From JAWXUC01 sp044432975 (GTDB lineage Bacteria > Pseudomonadota > Alphaproteobacteria > RF32 > CAG-239): 34,339 bases of DNA. Where the stretch lies: NCBI GenBank assembly GCA_044432975.1, contig JAWXUC010000013.1, positions 1 through 34,339 on the forward strand, written 5' to 3'. The notes under the pieces are model-generated. The model ran no database searches, had not been told where the DNA came from, and saw nothing but the letters and a program-made list of their open reading frames with translations. Positions 1-7,292 of the stretch are shown piece after piece. The translations under genes and the position numbers were made by a program. Position 1 is the first letter of the stretch. Each line of letters begins with the position of its first letter.

Positions 1-102
1 TAATGGGGCTGGCATGAAATTCTCCTATAAAAATGTTGTTTTTTATAGTGAATCATATTTTTTTATAAAAAGGAATCTTTTTTTTACATAGAGTCTATTT
101 AA

Positions 103-547
103 TCGTTAAATGCTCTAAAATGGGAATATATAGATAAAAATGGTTGCAGATTTTATTTGCCAGACTCAAAAACAGGCGCAAAAATAGTTTATGTTGGTGA
201 AATTGTAATGCAATATTTAGAAAAAGTGTTTAATGATCCTAAAAGACCCAAAACCAACCATTTGGGTTATTTGGGGAACCATTGAGGGACAACGCCTTCA
301 AGAGGTTCAGTCAACATGGAGAAGAATAAGAGAGTCCGCAGGTTTGTCTGATGTTAGGATTCACGATTTACGCCATAGCTTTGCATCTTCTGCGGTGGAA
401 ATGGGGCAAAGCTTGCCAATGATTGGTAAACTTTTAGGTCATACGCAAGTGCAAACAACCGCCCGCTACGCCCATCTAGCCGCAGATCCAGTAATCACCG
501 CTGCAACCCAAGTGTCAAATAATATTTATGGATTTTTAGAGGGATGA
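103..547 (+). pseudogene. Tyrosine recombinase (integrase), truncated and frameshifted
   Basis: Remnant of a phage-type tyrosine integrase, which would have integrated or excised the island. Seen: one frame from 103 reads LNALKW, then LPDSKTG, the start of the catalytic domain, and stops near 279. From about 233 another frame carries the rest: WVIWGT, then the box HDLRHSFAS with the catalytic His and Arg, LLGH, and the stretch QTTARYAHLA, whose Tyr would be the nucleophile. A frameshift between roughly 235 and 265 splits the two halves. A stop lies just before 103 and the N-terminal core-binding domain is absent. Inferred: inactive, so the island is probably stranded unless it is helped in trans. 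The original start cannot be placed. Confidence 0.85.
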
Positions 548-601
548 AATCCAAACTTTTAGAAAAATCAAGTAAAGTTTGGAATCAAATCCAAACTTTT
601 A
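547..601. repeat. Three 10-15 nt repeats forming two mutually exclusive hairpins
   Basis: AAATCCAAACTTTTA occurs at 547-561 and 587-601, with its inverse TAAAGTTTGGA at 573-583 between them. The middle copy can pair with either outer copy (10 bp stems), so only one hairpin can form at a time. It lies directly after the integrase remnant. It may be a terminator, or recombinase arm-binding sites; the sequence does not decide. Confidence 0.6.
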
Positions 602-619
602 TGAAAACTTAATAAATCA

Positions 620-1045
620 CTATAAGTGAATAACCTCAACGTTCTCAAATTTTGATTGAATATATTCTGCTAAAAGTCTACGATGGCACTGCTCTGGGGT
701 TGGTTCTGCACACATAAAACAAACGCCATCTAAAAGGCTTATATCAAAGTTTTTGTCTTTTAATAGCTCTAAATATTGTATTTCGTACTCTTGCCAATTG
801 ATAATTTTATCTTTGTAGTTTTTTAAGATTTCTTCTGTTGGAGCAAGGGATTTTGCGTGTTGATAGCCAATATTGCACAAAGACTTCAAAAAGAAAGGTA
901 AGTCTCTTTTTTTAGCAAAACCAGACAGCTGGGTATCTGGCCATAGGCGAATATCTATAAGTTTTTTTACGCTACTATTTTTAAGTATTGCAAAAAATTC
1001 TTCAGCTGTCTTTTGTGTAAATCCTATTGTATATATCTTTGTCAT
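620..1045 (-). CDS. DUF488 family protein
   Basis: A complete DUF488-type protein of 141 aa. Seen: TIGFTQK near the N-terminus, LIDIR (the family's D-x-R), FAKKRDL, a Y-containing middle, and the C-terminal pair MCAEP...CHRRLLA, matching the family signature of a Cys-Ala-Glu turn followed by Cys-His-Arg. The family is small, cytosolic and of unknown biochemical role; the Cys/His residues hint at metal or redox chemistry but nothing is proven. The ATG at 1045 is chosen because the family starts right before the IYTIGF strand; an in-frame TTG lies four codons upstream. It follows the membrane protein gene by 15 nt on the same strand, so the two may be co-transcribed. Confidence 0.8.
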   Translation of the reverse strand: MTKIYTIGFTQKTAEEFFAILKNSSVKKLIDIRLWPDTQLSGFAKKRDLPFFLKSLCNIGYQHAKSLAPTEEILKNYKDKIINWQEYEIQYLELLKDKNFDISLLDGVCFMCAEPTPEQCHRRLLAEYIQSKFENVEVIHL

Positions 1046-1060
1046 TAACAAAACCAATTT

Positions 1061-1465
1061 TTATTGTGATTTTTTATTAAAAAATGCCAAGTATGTTGCA
1101 TATATTAAAGAAATTACTAAAATTATAAAATAGATTATTGTTGATATTGTATAAAGATTGCTTGAATACTCAATGTTGTTATATTTTGCAGATGCAGCAT
1201 TATACCCATGCACTACTCCAATAGGAGTAATAATGAAAACTGATAAAAATTCAACATAACCCAATGCTTTTAGATAAATAGTTGTCTTTGTATATTTACT
1301 TTCGACTCTTGATATCCAGATAAATTTTTTCTTATAGCAAAAAACAACTAAAGATATTATAAAAAACAAATCAATTATTATTGAAAGATTAATGAAACTA
1401 AAAATATAGGAGATTGTAAAATAAATCCCTAATAAAATAAATAGCTGATGAATAAAATTTTTCAT
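1061..1465 (-). CDS. Small integral membrane protein, function unknown
   Basis: Not recognised. The 134-aa product is very hydrophobic, with about four membrane segments: residues ~6-26, ~30-45, ~72-92 and ~108-128, separated by short Lys-rich loops (YKKKF, SRVESKYTK). No catalytic motif or signal peptide is visible. The start at 1465 is preferred over an upstream ATG because AAGGAG lies 8 nt before it. The gene sits between a small basic protein gene and the DUF488 gene on the same strand, so it is probably part of a short minus-strand unit in the accessory island. It could be an immunity or superinfection-exclusion type protein, but this is guesswork. Confidence 0.65.
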   Translation of the reverse strand: MKNFIHQLFILLGIYFTISYIFSFINLSIIIDLFFIISLVVFCYKKKFIWISRVESKYTKTTIYLKALGYVEFLSVFIITPIGVVHGYNAASAKYNNIEYSSNLYTISTIIYFIILVISLIYATYLAFFNKKSQ

Positions 1466-1497
1466 AATACAATCTCCTTTTTTATATGATATAATAA

Positions 1498-1818
1498 TTA
1501 TTTTTTTTTGCAAGTTTGATTATAAGTCTCTTGCAATATAAAACCTAATTTTCCTGCATTAAAACCATAATTATAAAGTTTAATAGGTTTCACTTTAGAA
1601 GCAATTTTATCAACAGCAGGATTTCCTGTTTTCATAGGACTTTTTGCATTAGATTGTTTGGCAACCTTAGCCCCTGTTTTAACAATATCTTTGGGGTTGC
1701 ACTTAGATTTTGATTTATTTTTTGTTTGCTTTGTTGATTTAGTTGTTCCTCCACTTCTTGTATACGAACTAACTTTATAACCATTTCTTGTATGAGCGCT
1801 TACCTGTACCATTGCCAT
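1498..1818 (-). CDS. Small basic protein with HTR-type repeats
   Basis: A 106-aa, strongly basic protein of unknown function. The N-terminus holds two copies of a short motif, VSAHTRNG and VSSYTRSG. This motif recurs in hypothetical proteins of phages and mobile elements, where its role is unknown. A low-complexity Ser/Thr/Lys stretch follows (residues ~22-45), then an Ala/Lys-rich half ending in Lys-Lys-Lys. The start at 1818 is chosen because AAAGGA precedes it by a normal distance; an ATG 17 codons upstream would read through a terminator-like hairpin. No membrane segment. The high charge suggests nucleic-acid or membrane contact. Confidence 0.6.
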   Translation of the reverse strand: MAMVQVSAHTRNGYKVSSYTRSGGTTKSTKQTKNKSKSKCNPKDIVKTGAKVAKQSNAKSPMKTGNPAVDKIASKVKPIKLYNYGFNAGKLGFILQETYNQTCKKK

Positions 1819-1854
1819 TTTTATTTTTCCTTTTTCACTTAAACATTTATATAC

Positions 1855-1883
1855 AAAAAAGCCCTGCAATTAAGCAGAGCTTT
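1855..1883 (-). terminator. Rho-independent terminator
   Basis: On the minus strand a 10-bp stem, AAAGCTCTGC / GCAGGGCTTT with one G-U pair and loop TTAATT, runs into six T. It would end transcription of the 1997-2839 gene before the 1498-1818 gene. Confidence 0.75.
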
Positions 1884-1996
1884 GAAATGGTCTTTAGGAT
1901 ACACTAATCCCGTTGACCAAAATCAAAATACAATTAAAAGTTTAATTTGTCAAGAATTTTCCTTAAAGTGCGCTTCTGTTAATTTAGCACAAGAAC

Positions 1997-2839
1997 TTAA
2001 TAAATCACCTTTGGTGCTTTGTATTCTTTTAGTACTCTCTTTAAGTATTCATTAGATAGGTTATTTTTTTGTATTACATTAATTTTTTCATTTGTGTTTG
2101 TTGCAAAATTAAATAAGTCATTTTCATTTATAATGCTCATTTGTTTTTTACCTAGTTTTAATGTTAACACAACTTCTTTATTTTCATTTATAGCTTTTTC
2201 AAATAAATCCCAGTTATCAAAAAGAAAAGCCTCAAAATCACAATTATATTCATCAAGGTGCTTGTCAAACTCTTTATCCATAAAATCTAGTGCTAAAAGT
2301 ATGTGCAAATAAGGTTTATAAATACTCCAGATTTTCTTTTGATTTTGCGTGTTTCCGTAAACATTTTCAACTTCTTTATTTTTTATGCGTTCATTTAAGA
2401 TAAAACTTGCTTTATTTAAACTTGTCTTATTTCTGATTGTCTCATCATCACTGTTTATCATTGCTTGCATAATATTAAAAATTTCAACAGCAACTTTCCA
2501 GCTTTTTTCTACACGCATTTTTATTTCTTCAAAGTCATAAGTTGAGCGAGCTCTTGCAAGCTCTGGTATTTTGCTAATCCCATATAATATTTCAAATATT
2601 TCGCCATCCAGTCCTAGCATTGCCATGCAAAACTCATCTTTATTAAATTCTTTAACATCTGCTTGATCAATAAGCTCTGCTAATAAATGATAGTAATTTA
2701 TTTTGTTTATGCCTCTTTTAACTTTTGCCTCAAATTCAGGGGTGTTGGCAAGCTTAAGCCCAGCCACATCGCTAGAATCTATATTTTTGATATGCTCTGC
2801 TTTAATGTCATTATATAATGCATTTTGCGCTTGTTTCAT
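1997..2839 (-). CDS. Hypothetical protein of a mobile element
   Basis: Not recognised. A 280-aa soluble, mostly helical and acidic protein with no membrane segment, signal peptide or known catalytic motif. Seen: an N-terminal stretch with EFEAKVKRGINKINYY, a central MLGLDGEIFEI, and many Asn/Lys/Glu residues later. The start is well supported by AAGGAGG 5 nt before the ATG. It is divergent from the AlpA/replication unit (3042 onwards), with tandem repeats between the two (2898-2957), and is followed by a terminator at 1855-1883. The divergent placement would fit an element regulator or maintenance gene, but no DNA-binding motif is visible. Confidence 0.6.
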   Translation of the reverse strand: MKQAQNALYNDIKAEHIKNIDSSDVAGLKLANTPEFEAKVKRGINKINYYHLLAELIDQADVKEFNKDEFCMAMLGLDGEIFEILYGISKIPELARARSTYDFEEIKMRVEKSWKVAVEIFNIMQAMINSDDETIRNKTSLNKASFILNERIKNKEVENVYGNTQNQKKIWSIYKPYLHILLALDFMDKEFDKHLDEYNCDFEAFLFDNWDLFEKAINENKEVVLTLKLGKKQMSIINENDLFNFATNTNEKINVIQKNNLSNEYLKRVLKEYKAPKVIY

Positions 2840-2897
2840 AAAAGCCTCCTTTTAGTTGTATATAGTAACTAATAGTAGAAAAAATGCAATATAAAAA

Positions 2898-2957
2898 GTG
2901 TCGTATTTTAAAAGACACTAGTATTTTTAAAAGAATCCTAGTGTTTTGAAAAGAATC
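2898..2957. repeat. Tandem 20-bp repeats in a divergent promoter region
   Basis: CTAGTATTTTTAAAAGAATC (2918-2937) is followed at once by CTAGTGTTTTGAAAAGAATC (2938-2957), differing at two bases, and preceded by a weaker copy at 2902-2920 that lies in a GTGTC/GACAC palindrome. They lie between the divergent 1997-2839 gene and the AlpA-type gene. Likely operator or iteron sites for an element-encoded DNA-binding protein (inferred). Confidence 0.6.
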
Positions 2958-3041
2958 TCAATTTTTTTATTTTTCTTTCCCTTTTAACCTTTCTCTTGTT
3001 CGCCACAGTTTGCGGCAACACTATTTAAGAAAGGAAAATAA

Positions 3042-3275
3042 ATGAAAGAAACAGAATTAAAAACCAAGTACTATGGCACAAAAGCAGCCGCCAGATATTT
3101 AGGACTATCTCACAAAACATTAGAAAAATATAGAGTCTCTGGCGGTGGTCCAAGATTTATCAAAATGGGTAGACAAGCAAGATATTTGTTAGAGGACTTA
3201 GACGAGTGGGCGACAAGAAGTGCTTTTGTCTCAACATCTCAATATGCAAAACTTCCAAATTATAGAGGTCTGTAA
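3042..3275 (+). CDS. AlpA/excisionase-type helix-turn-helix protein
   Basis: A 77-aa DNA-binding protein of the MerR-like 'HTH_17' excisionase/AlpA group. Seen: AAARYLGLSHKTLEKYR (helix-turn-helix), then the wing GGGPRFIKMGRQARYLLEDLDEWA, with the typical G-P-x-(F/Y) turn and the closing D-L-D-x-W helix. Such proteins work as recombination directionality factors or as activators of excision and replication genes in satellites and integrative elements. It heads the plus-strand unit 3042-5113, with 2 nt to the next gene, and has AAAGGAAA as ribosome binding site. With the integrase broken, its remaining job is probably transcriptional (inferred). Confidence 0.85.
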   Translation: MKETELKTKYYGTKAAARYLGLSHKTLEKYRVSGGGPRFIKMGRQARYLLEDLDEWATRSAFVSTSQYAKLPNYRGL

Positions 3276-3277
3276 AA

Positions 3278-4165
3278 ATGCTTAAGGATACAAAAAATCC
3301 TCAAGAAATATTTACGTTTGCAGAAACAATTCCTTCTAAACAAGGCTATGTTGCTTTTGACAGAAGCTTTATTTCTTGGCCATTGTTTTATGACCAAAAC
3401 GCTTGGCAACTGTTTTGCTACCTTATGATGGCGGTTAATTTTAAGACCAAAGCTCATAATGATTTGCTTATTCATAGAGGCTCAATCTTAACCTCTTATG
3501 AGGCTTTAGGCTTAAATTTAAACAAGAGCAGAAAGCAAATAAAAAATACATTAAGCAAACTAAAAAGAAGCAAAGAGATAGACACAAGGCGTATCGGAAA
3601 CGGGACACTTATAACCCTTGTCAACTATAGCAAATATCAGGCTTTAAGCGAAGTTAAAGAAAACACAAAAAGCCCACTTGCGGACAACCAAGAGACTAAT
3701 TTAGAGCCAACCTTAGACCTTGTTTGTGACAAACCACCTGCCACAACTAAAGAAGGAAACAAAGAAAAAACAAGAAATAAAGATAAAAAGAAAGAAGTTT
3801 TAAACTCTTTTGCAAATCCACAAACAACAACCGAGTTCAATGATTTTTGGCAGGCCTATATTCCTGTGCGTGTAAACGATGAATTTGTCGCCAAAGGCTC
3901 AAAATCAGAAGCTCAAAAGAAATATATCAAGCTTATAAATAACGGAGAAAAATATGAAACAATTTTCAAAGGTATGCAGCAATATCTTAACTACTGCAGA
4001 AAAAACAGTATCAAATCATGCGGTGTCAACGTCTTCCTCAACCAAAAGCGCTGGTGTGATGATTATGGATCCATCACCATTGAGGCTACGAATGCCAGAA
4101 GAGAACACAAAGGCACTAGAAGCAAGTCTGAAGTCTTATTTGGGCTCATCAATAAATATTCTTAA
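3278..4165 (+). CDS. Replication-initiation-like protein with winged-helix N-domain
   Basis: A 295-aa protein built like phage/plasmid replication proteins. Residues ~25-120 look like a winged helix (SYEALGLNLNKSRKQIKNTL, then the wing RRIGNGTLITLVNYSKY). A charged low-complexity linker follows (~125-175, many Lys/Glu). The C-terminal domain has FWQAYIPVR, AQKKYIKLI and FLNQKRWCDDY, a pattern common at the C-termini of phage O-like and DnaD-like replication proteins. Expected role: binding the element's origin and recruiting helicase. It follows the AlpA gene by 2 nt, and its last 74 nt overlap the next gene. The origin itself is not certain; candidates are the palindrome at 5313 and the repeats at 6641-6764. 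Confidence 0.6.
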   Translation: MLKDTKNPQEIFTFAETIPSKQGYVAFDRSFISWPLFYDQNAWQLFCYLMMAVNFKTKAHNDLLIHRGSILTSYEALGLNLNKSRKQIKNTLSKLKRSKEIDTRRIGNGTLITLVNYSKYQALSEVKENTKSPLADNQETNLEPTLDLVCDKPPATTKEGNKEKTRNKDKKKEVLNSFANPQTTTEFNDFWQAYIPVRVNDEFVAKGSKSEAQKKYIKLINNGEKYETIFKGMQQYLNYCRKNSIKSCGVNVFLNQKRWCDDYGSITIEATNARREHKGTRSKSEVLFGLINKYS

Positions 4166-4565
4166 AGAAACAGCATTTTATGAAGGCAGGGCTTATTCTT
4201 CTAATCATTATGAGGTTACAAGAAAGATTACTAATGAAGAGCACAGAACAATTATAAAGGCTATTTTAGAATATCGCAAACCAACAGAAAAAGCTGATGT
4301 TGTCGTTTATTTATCTAGGCTGCAAATGATTTGTAAATCAGAAAGTTTATCAAATGACGACCTTGAAGCAAAACTAGATTTATATGTCCAAGATCTTTGC
4401 AAATATCCAATAGATATACTTCATCAGGTGTTAAAAGAAACTAGATATGAATGGTTTCCACCTCTTGGAGAGCTTATTTTAGAGTGCAATAAATACAATT
4501 GTGAGCGAGACAGATTGTGGTCAAAGTTTGTAGCTGGGGTTGATGTTATAAAGGATGACCAATGA
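4092..4565 (+). CDS. Helicase-loader-like or hypothetical replication-module protein
   Basis: A 157-aa protein, function not certain. The open frame extends back to 3954, but the start at 4092 (MPEEN...) is preferred because GAGG lies 6 nt before it and the upstream part only shadows the preceding gene. C-terminal region: YVQDLCKYPIDILHQVLKET, then WFPPLGELI. A pattern of 'helix, then F-P-(P/S)-L-x-E-L' is frequent in phage replication-module proteins thought to load helicase. The next gene shows the same architecture (RKAATFPSLSVF), so the two may be distant relatives. It overlaps the next gene by 4 nt (ATGA), implying coupled translation. Confidence 0.55.
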   Translation: MPEENTKALEASLKSYLGSSINILKETAFYEGRAYSSNHYEVTRKITNEEHRTIIKAILEYRKPTEKADVVVYLSRLQMICKSESLSNDDLEAKLDLYVQDLCKYPIDILHQVLKETRYEWFPPLGELILECNKYNCERDRLWSKFVAGVDVIKDDQ

Positions 4566-5113
4566 GTTTAGAATATATTACAAAAAAAGATAAAGTTCAA
4601 AGATGTGTCATAAATGTATTAAGCACATTTTATGGCAAGCCAAGTTGGTTAGAAAAACCAAAAGACGGACAAGATTCAGAGATTGTCTTAAAAGAATGGA
4701 TTTCAGCACTAGGCAATTATTCTGAAGAGGCACTAAAAAAGACCAGTTATGGTTTATATAAAACTAGAAAAGCTGCAACATTTCCATCTTTAAGTGTTTT
4801 TATATCTGCGTTAACAGAAGATAAAATAGAGCTTAAACACAACAACTTCTTTTGCATAGAATCAGAATTAATGGCAAGAGATGAAAGATTAGGCAAACCA
4901 TTTTACACGCTAGGACATTATAAAAGAGCGGTTAATTATGTATTAGAGAAGTTACTAAAAGAAAGACTTGGAGAAGAAAGTTATAAAAAACTAGAAGCAC
5001 TACCTATGAGTGATGTAAGTATTTTAGGCAGAAAATATCAACTAGCAATAGAATTTGGCTTATTTGACACATTTGATAAGCTTTTAGAAAAATCAAGAAA
5101 CAGGGAATTATAG
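4562..5113 (+). CDS. Hypothetical replication-module protein
   Basis: A 183-aa soluble, helical protein, not assigned to a family with confidence. Seen: LKEWISALGNYSEEALKKTS, followed by TFPSLSVFISAL, which echoes the WFPPLGELI segment of the preceding protein. The second half is Lys/Glu-rich and helical (RAVNYVLEKLLKERLGEESY). No nucleotide-binding or catalytic motif is visible. Its start overlaps the previous stop as ATGA, so it is the last gene of the replication unit that begins at 3042. A hairpin repeat follows the stop at once. Confidence 0.6.
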   Translation: MSLEYITKKDKVQRCVINVLSTFYGKPSWLEKPKDGQDSEIVLKEWISALGNYSEEALKKTSYGLYKTRKAATFPSLSVFISALTEDKIELKHNNFFCIESELMARDERLGKPFYTLGHYKRAVNYVLEKLLKERLGEESYKKLEALPMSDVSILGRKYQLAIEFGLFDTFDKLLEKSRNREL

Positions 5114-5159
5114 TTCCCCTCTATGGAGGGGTGGCAGACGTAGCCTGACGGGGTGGTTT
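5112..5159. repeat. Intergenic GC-rich hairpin repeat (CCCCTC...GAGGGGTGG type)
   Basis: A stem CCCCTC-TATG-GAGGGG at 5116-5131 is followed by TGGCAGACGTAGCCTGACGG and GGTGGTT. It is much richer in GC than its surroundings and resembles a hairpin repeat seen between genes in many bacteria. It abuts the stop of the 4562-5113 gene and may act as a transcript end. Confidence 0.55.
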
Positions 5160-5283
5160 AACTTGAATCACAGAGTTTGCCTCTAGTCTTGCGACAACGG
5201 GTTTGGCAATAGAAGTGTTTAGCTTAAAGTAAACTTTATAATTTTCAAACAATATGCTCTCTGATAGGCTTAAAATAGCGTTT

Positions 5284-5346
5284 GTATAAGTGGATAATCA
5301 AAGACTAAACATTATCTATTTTGCAAAATAGATATACAACTTATAC
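5284..5346. repeat. Nested palindromes after the replication genes
   Basis: A perfect 22-bp palindrome (5313-5334, TATCTATTTTG plus its complement) lies inside a second inverted pair, GTATAAGT (5284-5291) and ACTTATAC (5339-5346). The whole 5114-5423 gap holds no gene I can support. Its place right after the replication genes would suit an origin or a regulator site (inferred). Confidence 0.5.
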
Positions 5347-5423
5347 TTTCCGCAGCCCGCCAATTTTATTTATAGTTGCTTTTAATTATTTTAAGATGTA
5401 GAGTTTTTGTAAGGAGAAAAGTT

Positions 5424-5756
5424 ATGCAAGAAAAATACAAAGTAATAACATTATGTGGATCAACTAAGTTTAAGAATGAATTTCTGCAAACTCAAAAAGA
5501 ACTCTCTCTTAAAGGTAATATAGTTATTTCTGTTGGATTGTTTGGACATAGCGGAGATAATGAAGTTTGGGGAAACATGGCTGAAGATACACTAACAAAA
5601 ACAAAAGAAATGTTAGATGATATGCATAAAAGAAAAATTGATATGGCTGATGAAATCTTTGTTATTAATGTTGGTGGATATATTGGTTCTTCAACAAAAT
5701 CAGAAATTGAATACGCAATTAAAACAGGTAAAAAAGTTAATTATCTAGAAAGTTAA
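5424..5756 (+). CDS. Nucleoside 2-deoxyribosyltransferase-like protein (DUF4406-type)
   Basis: A 110-aa cytosolic protein with the small Rossmann-like fold of the 2-deoxyribosyltransferase/DUF4406 superfamily. Seen: ITLCGSTKFKNEF (glycine-containing first loop), VISVGLFGHSGD, the helix MLDDMHKRKIDMADEIFVIN, then VGGYIGSSTKSEIEYA, where the late Glu would be the usual catalytic position. It ends in GKKVNYLES. Family members process or bind nucleotide-related molecules and are often carried by phages; the actual substrate is unknown. The start at 5424 (MQEKY) is preferred because AAGGAG precedes it; the frame is open further upstream without a ribosome binding site. First of three closely spaced genes. 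Confidence 0.75.
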   Translation: MQEKYKVITLCGSTKFKNEFLQTQKELSLKGNIVISVGLFGHSGDNEVWGNMAEDTLTKTKEMLDDMHKRKIDMADEIFVINVGGYIGSSTKSEIEYAIKTGKKVNYLES

Positions 5757-5760
5757 GAAA

Positions 5761-6012
5761 ATGAAAGCATTTATTGAGTATGGATTAGACTTTGATAACA
5801 ATAAATATGGTTTTGGTCGTTCTGTTGAATTTGAGTATGATGATGGCACAGAAATTCGTTCAAAAGAAAAAGTTAAGTTAAAAAATAAAAGATATTATGC
5901 AAGATTTTGGTTCTTTAAGACAGTTGTTGGTGTTTCAAAACAAGGTTTTAATTTAAGAAAGAAAACTAGAAACAACTTAAAAATTGTATTTGGTATTGAG
6001 GGTGAAATATGA
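5761..6012 (+). CDS. Small hypothetical protein
   Basis: Not recognised. An 83-aa soluble protein with mixed charge: an acidic N-terminal half (EFEYDDGTEIRSKEK) and a basic, aromatic C-terminal half (KNKRYYARFWFFK, RKKTRNNLK). It begins 4 nt after the previous gene and its stop overlaps the next start (ATGA), so it is embedded in a translationally coupled trio with the deoxyribosyltransferase-like and GNAT proteins. This context is the main support for its being a real gene. Confidence 0.6.
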   Translation: MKAFIEYGLDFDNNKYGFGRSVEFEYDDGTEIRSKEKVKLKNKRYYARFWFFKTVVGVSKQGFNLRKKTRNNLKIVFGIEGEI

Positions 6013-6470
6013 AAATAAGAAAAGCAACAACAAACGATTTAGTAAAAATTCAAGAATTAAATAATAAACTTTTTGAATTAGAACTGGCAAACTATGACAA
6101 AGATTTAAAGCCTAACTGGCCGTTTTCTTCAGCTGGAAAATCTTATTTTGAAGATTTAATCTTAAATAATATAGTTTATGTAGCAGAACACAATGGCGAT
6201 GTCATTGGCTATATTGCAGGTAGAGTTAATGAAGAAGAAAGCTATGCCTTAAAAAGGTTTACAGAATTAGAAAATATGTATGTAGAAGATTTTGCTCAAG
6301 GTAATGGTGTTGGAACTTTATTAATTGATGAGTTCAAAAAAGAGTGTGAAAATAAAAAAGCAGCATCAATTAAAGTTACAGCATCTTATACAAATGAAAA
6401 AGCGATTTCTTTTTACAAAAAACATTTATTTAACAATAAAGACTTAACTTTATTATGTGAATTAAATTAA
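6009..6470 (+). CDS. GNAT family N-acetyltransferase
   Basis: A 153-aa acetyltransferase of the GNAT superfamily, expected to move an acetyl group from acetyl-CoA to an amine. Seen: MKIRKATTNDLVKIQELN (strand 1/helix 1), VYVAEHNGDVIGYIAGRV (strands 2-3), LENMYVEDFAQGNGVGTLLI with the acetyl-CoA pyrophosphate loop Q-G-N-G-V-G, and NEKAISFYKKHLF (the late helix with its Tyr). Length is typical for the family and no extra domain is present. The substrate cannot be told from sequence. It is the last gene of the coupled unit that starts at 5424. Confidence 0.85.
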   Translation: MKIRKATTNDLVKIQELNNKLFELELANYDKDLKPNWPFSSAGKSYFEDLILNNIVYVAEHNGDVIGYIAGRVNEEESYALKRFTELENMYVEDFAQGNGVGTLLIDEFKKECENKKAASIKVTASYTNEKAISFYKKHLFNNKDLTLLCELN

Positions 6471-6640
6471 AAATCAATGGAAAAACGCAAGTTTTGACCC
6501 GAGGCGATAGCCGAAACGCATAAAAACCGTTGAAAATCAAACAAATACCTGCAACTTTTAAAGCAATGGGTCCTTCCGGAGTGTTTTTGTATGCGGGGGA
6601 CAAAGCCGCTTTATTTTTTTAGCGTTTGCCTTTTTCATAA

Positions 6641-6764
6641 GGTGGTCAGTTGTCAGACACAACCCCCGCAACCCCTTATTTTCCGCCATTTTTATAAAGC
6701 TATAAAATTAAGGCGGTCACTTTAGGTGGTCACCCAAGATTTAAGGTGGTCACTAGGTGGTCAC
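6641..6764 (+). repeat. Five GGTGGTCAC-like repeats
   Basis: GGTGGTCA at 6641, GGCGGTCAC at 6712, and GGTGGTCAC at 6725, 6745 and 6756, all in the same orientation; four crowd into 53 bp. The gap 6471-6840 contains no gene. Closely spaced same-strand repeats look like iterons or operators. They lie upstream of the next gene, whose promoter they could control (inferred). Confidence 0.7.
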
Positions 6765-6840
6765 TTAAGCAAAAAAGAAAAGAAATTTCTGGACTTTTAA
6801 TAACAATATTGGCATTATTCTAACCCAAGGAGATGTTATA

Positions 6841-7215
6841 ATGAAAAATACAAGAGAAGCGATAATCAAAACCTATTTTGATATGTGGGTATCAAGAGAC
6901 TTTAGCGGTTTAGATAAAATTTTTGCCTCAGATATTTATTATAGCGAATGTTATGGCCCAGAATATAAGGGATTATCTGAAATCAGTTTATGGATTAAAG
7001 ATATGACCGCCAAACAAATCGTTTTAAAGTGGGACATTAAATCTTTTATTCACGCCGATGATACAGTTATTGTTGAATGGTATTTTAAGGAGCAGCAAAA
7101 AGAATTTGTTAATGACTTTAATGGCGTTTCTATTATAGAGTTTTCTGAAGATAAAATATCTTCAATAAAAGAGTTTGAATCAAAAGCCCAACACATCACC
7201 CCATTCCGCAAATAA
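6841..7215 (+). CDS. SnoaL/NTF2-like domain protein
   Basis: A 124-aa single-domain protein with the NTF2-like (SnoaL) cone fold. Seen: TREAIIKTYFDMWVSRDFSGL (paired helices), FASDIYYSECYGPEYKGLSEI (the W/Y-P-x-Y-x-G turn typical of the family), then alternating strands ending FNGVSIIEFSEDKISSIKEF. Such proteins are small-molecule binding domains or cyclase/isomerase-like enzymes; no firm catalytic pair can be named here. A strong AAGGAG lies 8 nt upstream. It follows the GGTGGTCAC repeats and may be controlled by them. Confidence 0.8.
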   Translation: MKNTREAIIKTYFDMWVSRDFSGLDKIFASDIYYSECYGPEYKGLSEISLWIKDMTAKQIVLKWDIKSFIHADDTVIVEWYFKEQQKEFVNDFNGVSIIEFSEDKISSIKEFESKAQHITPFRK

Positions 7216-7292
7216 TCTCAAATTATCAATTATTCTGCTGGACTTTTAGCACTTTCCAAGCATTCATTGAAATGTAAGGAAAGGAGTCTAAT

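Noticed and set aside
103..547. Integrase fragment as a complete short recombinase
   Set aside because: It lacks the N-terminal domain and needs a frameshift to join its two catalytic halves.
873..1133. Plus-strand open frame opposite the DUF488 gene
   Set aside because: It mirrors a clear conserved gene and has no ribosome binding site.
3954..4091. Upstream extension of the 4092 gene
   Set aside because: It overlaps the preceding gene almost fully, shows low-complexity Ser/Thr sequence and has no supporting site.
6663..6673. CCCCCGCAACC as a second tRNA-fMet att site
   Set aside because: Only 11 nt match and neither the T-arm nor the anticodon part is present; likely chance.
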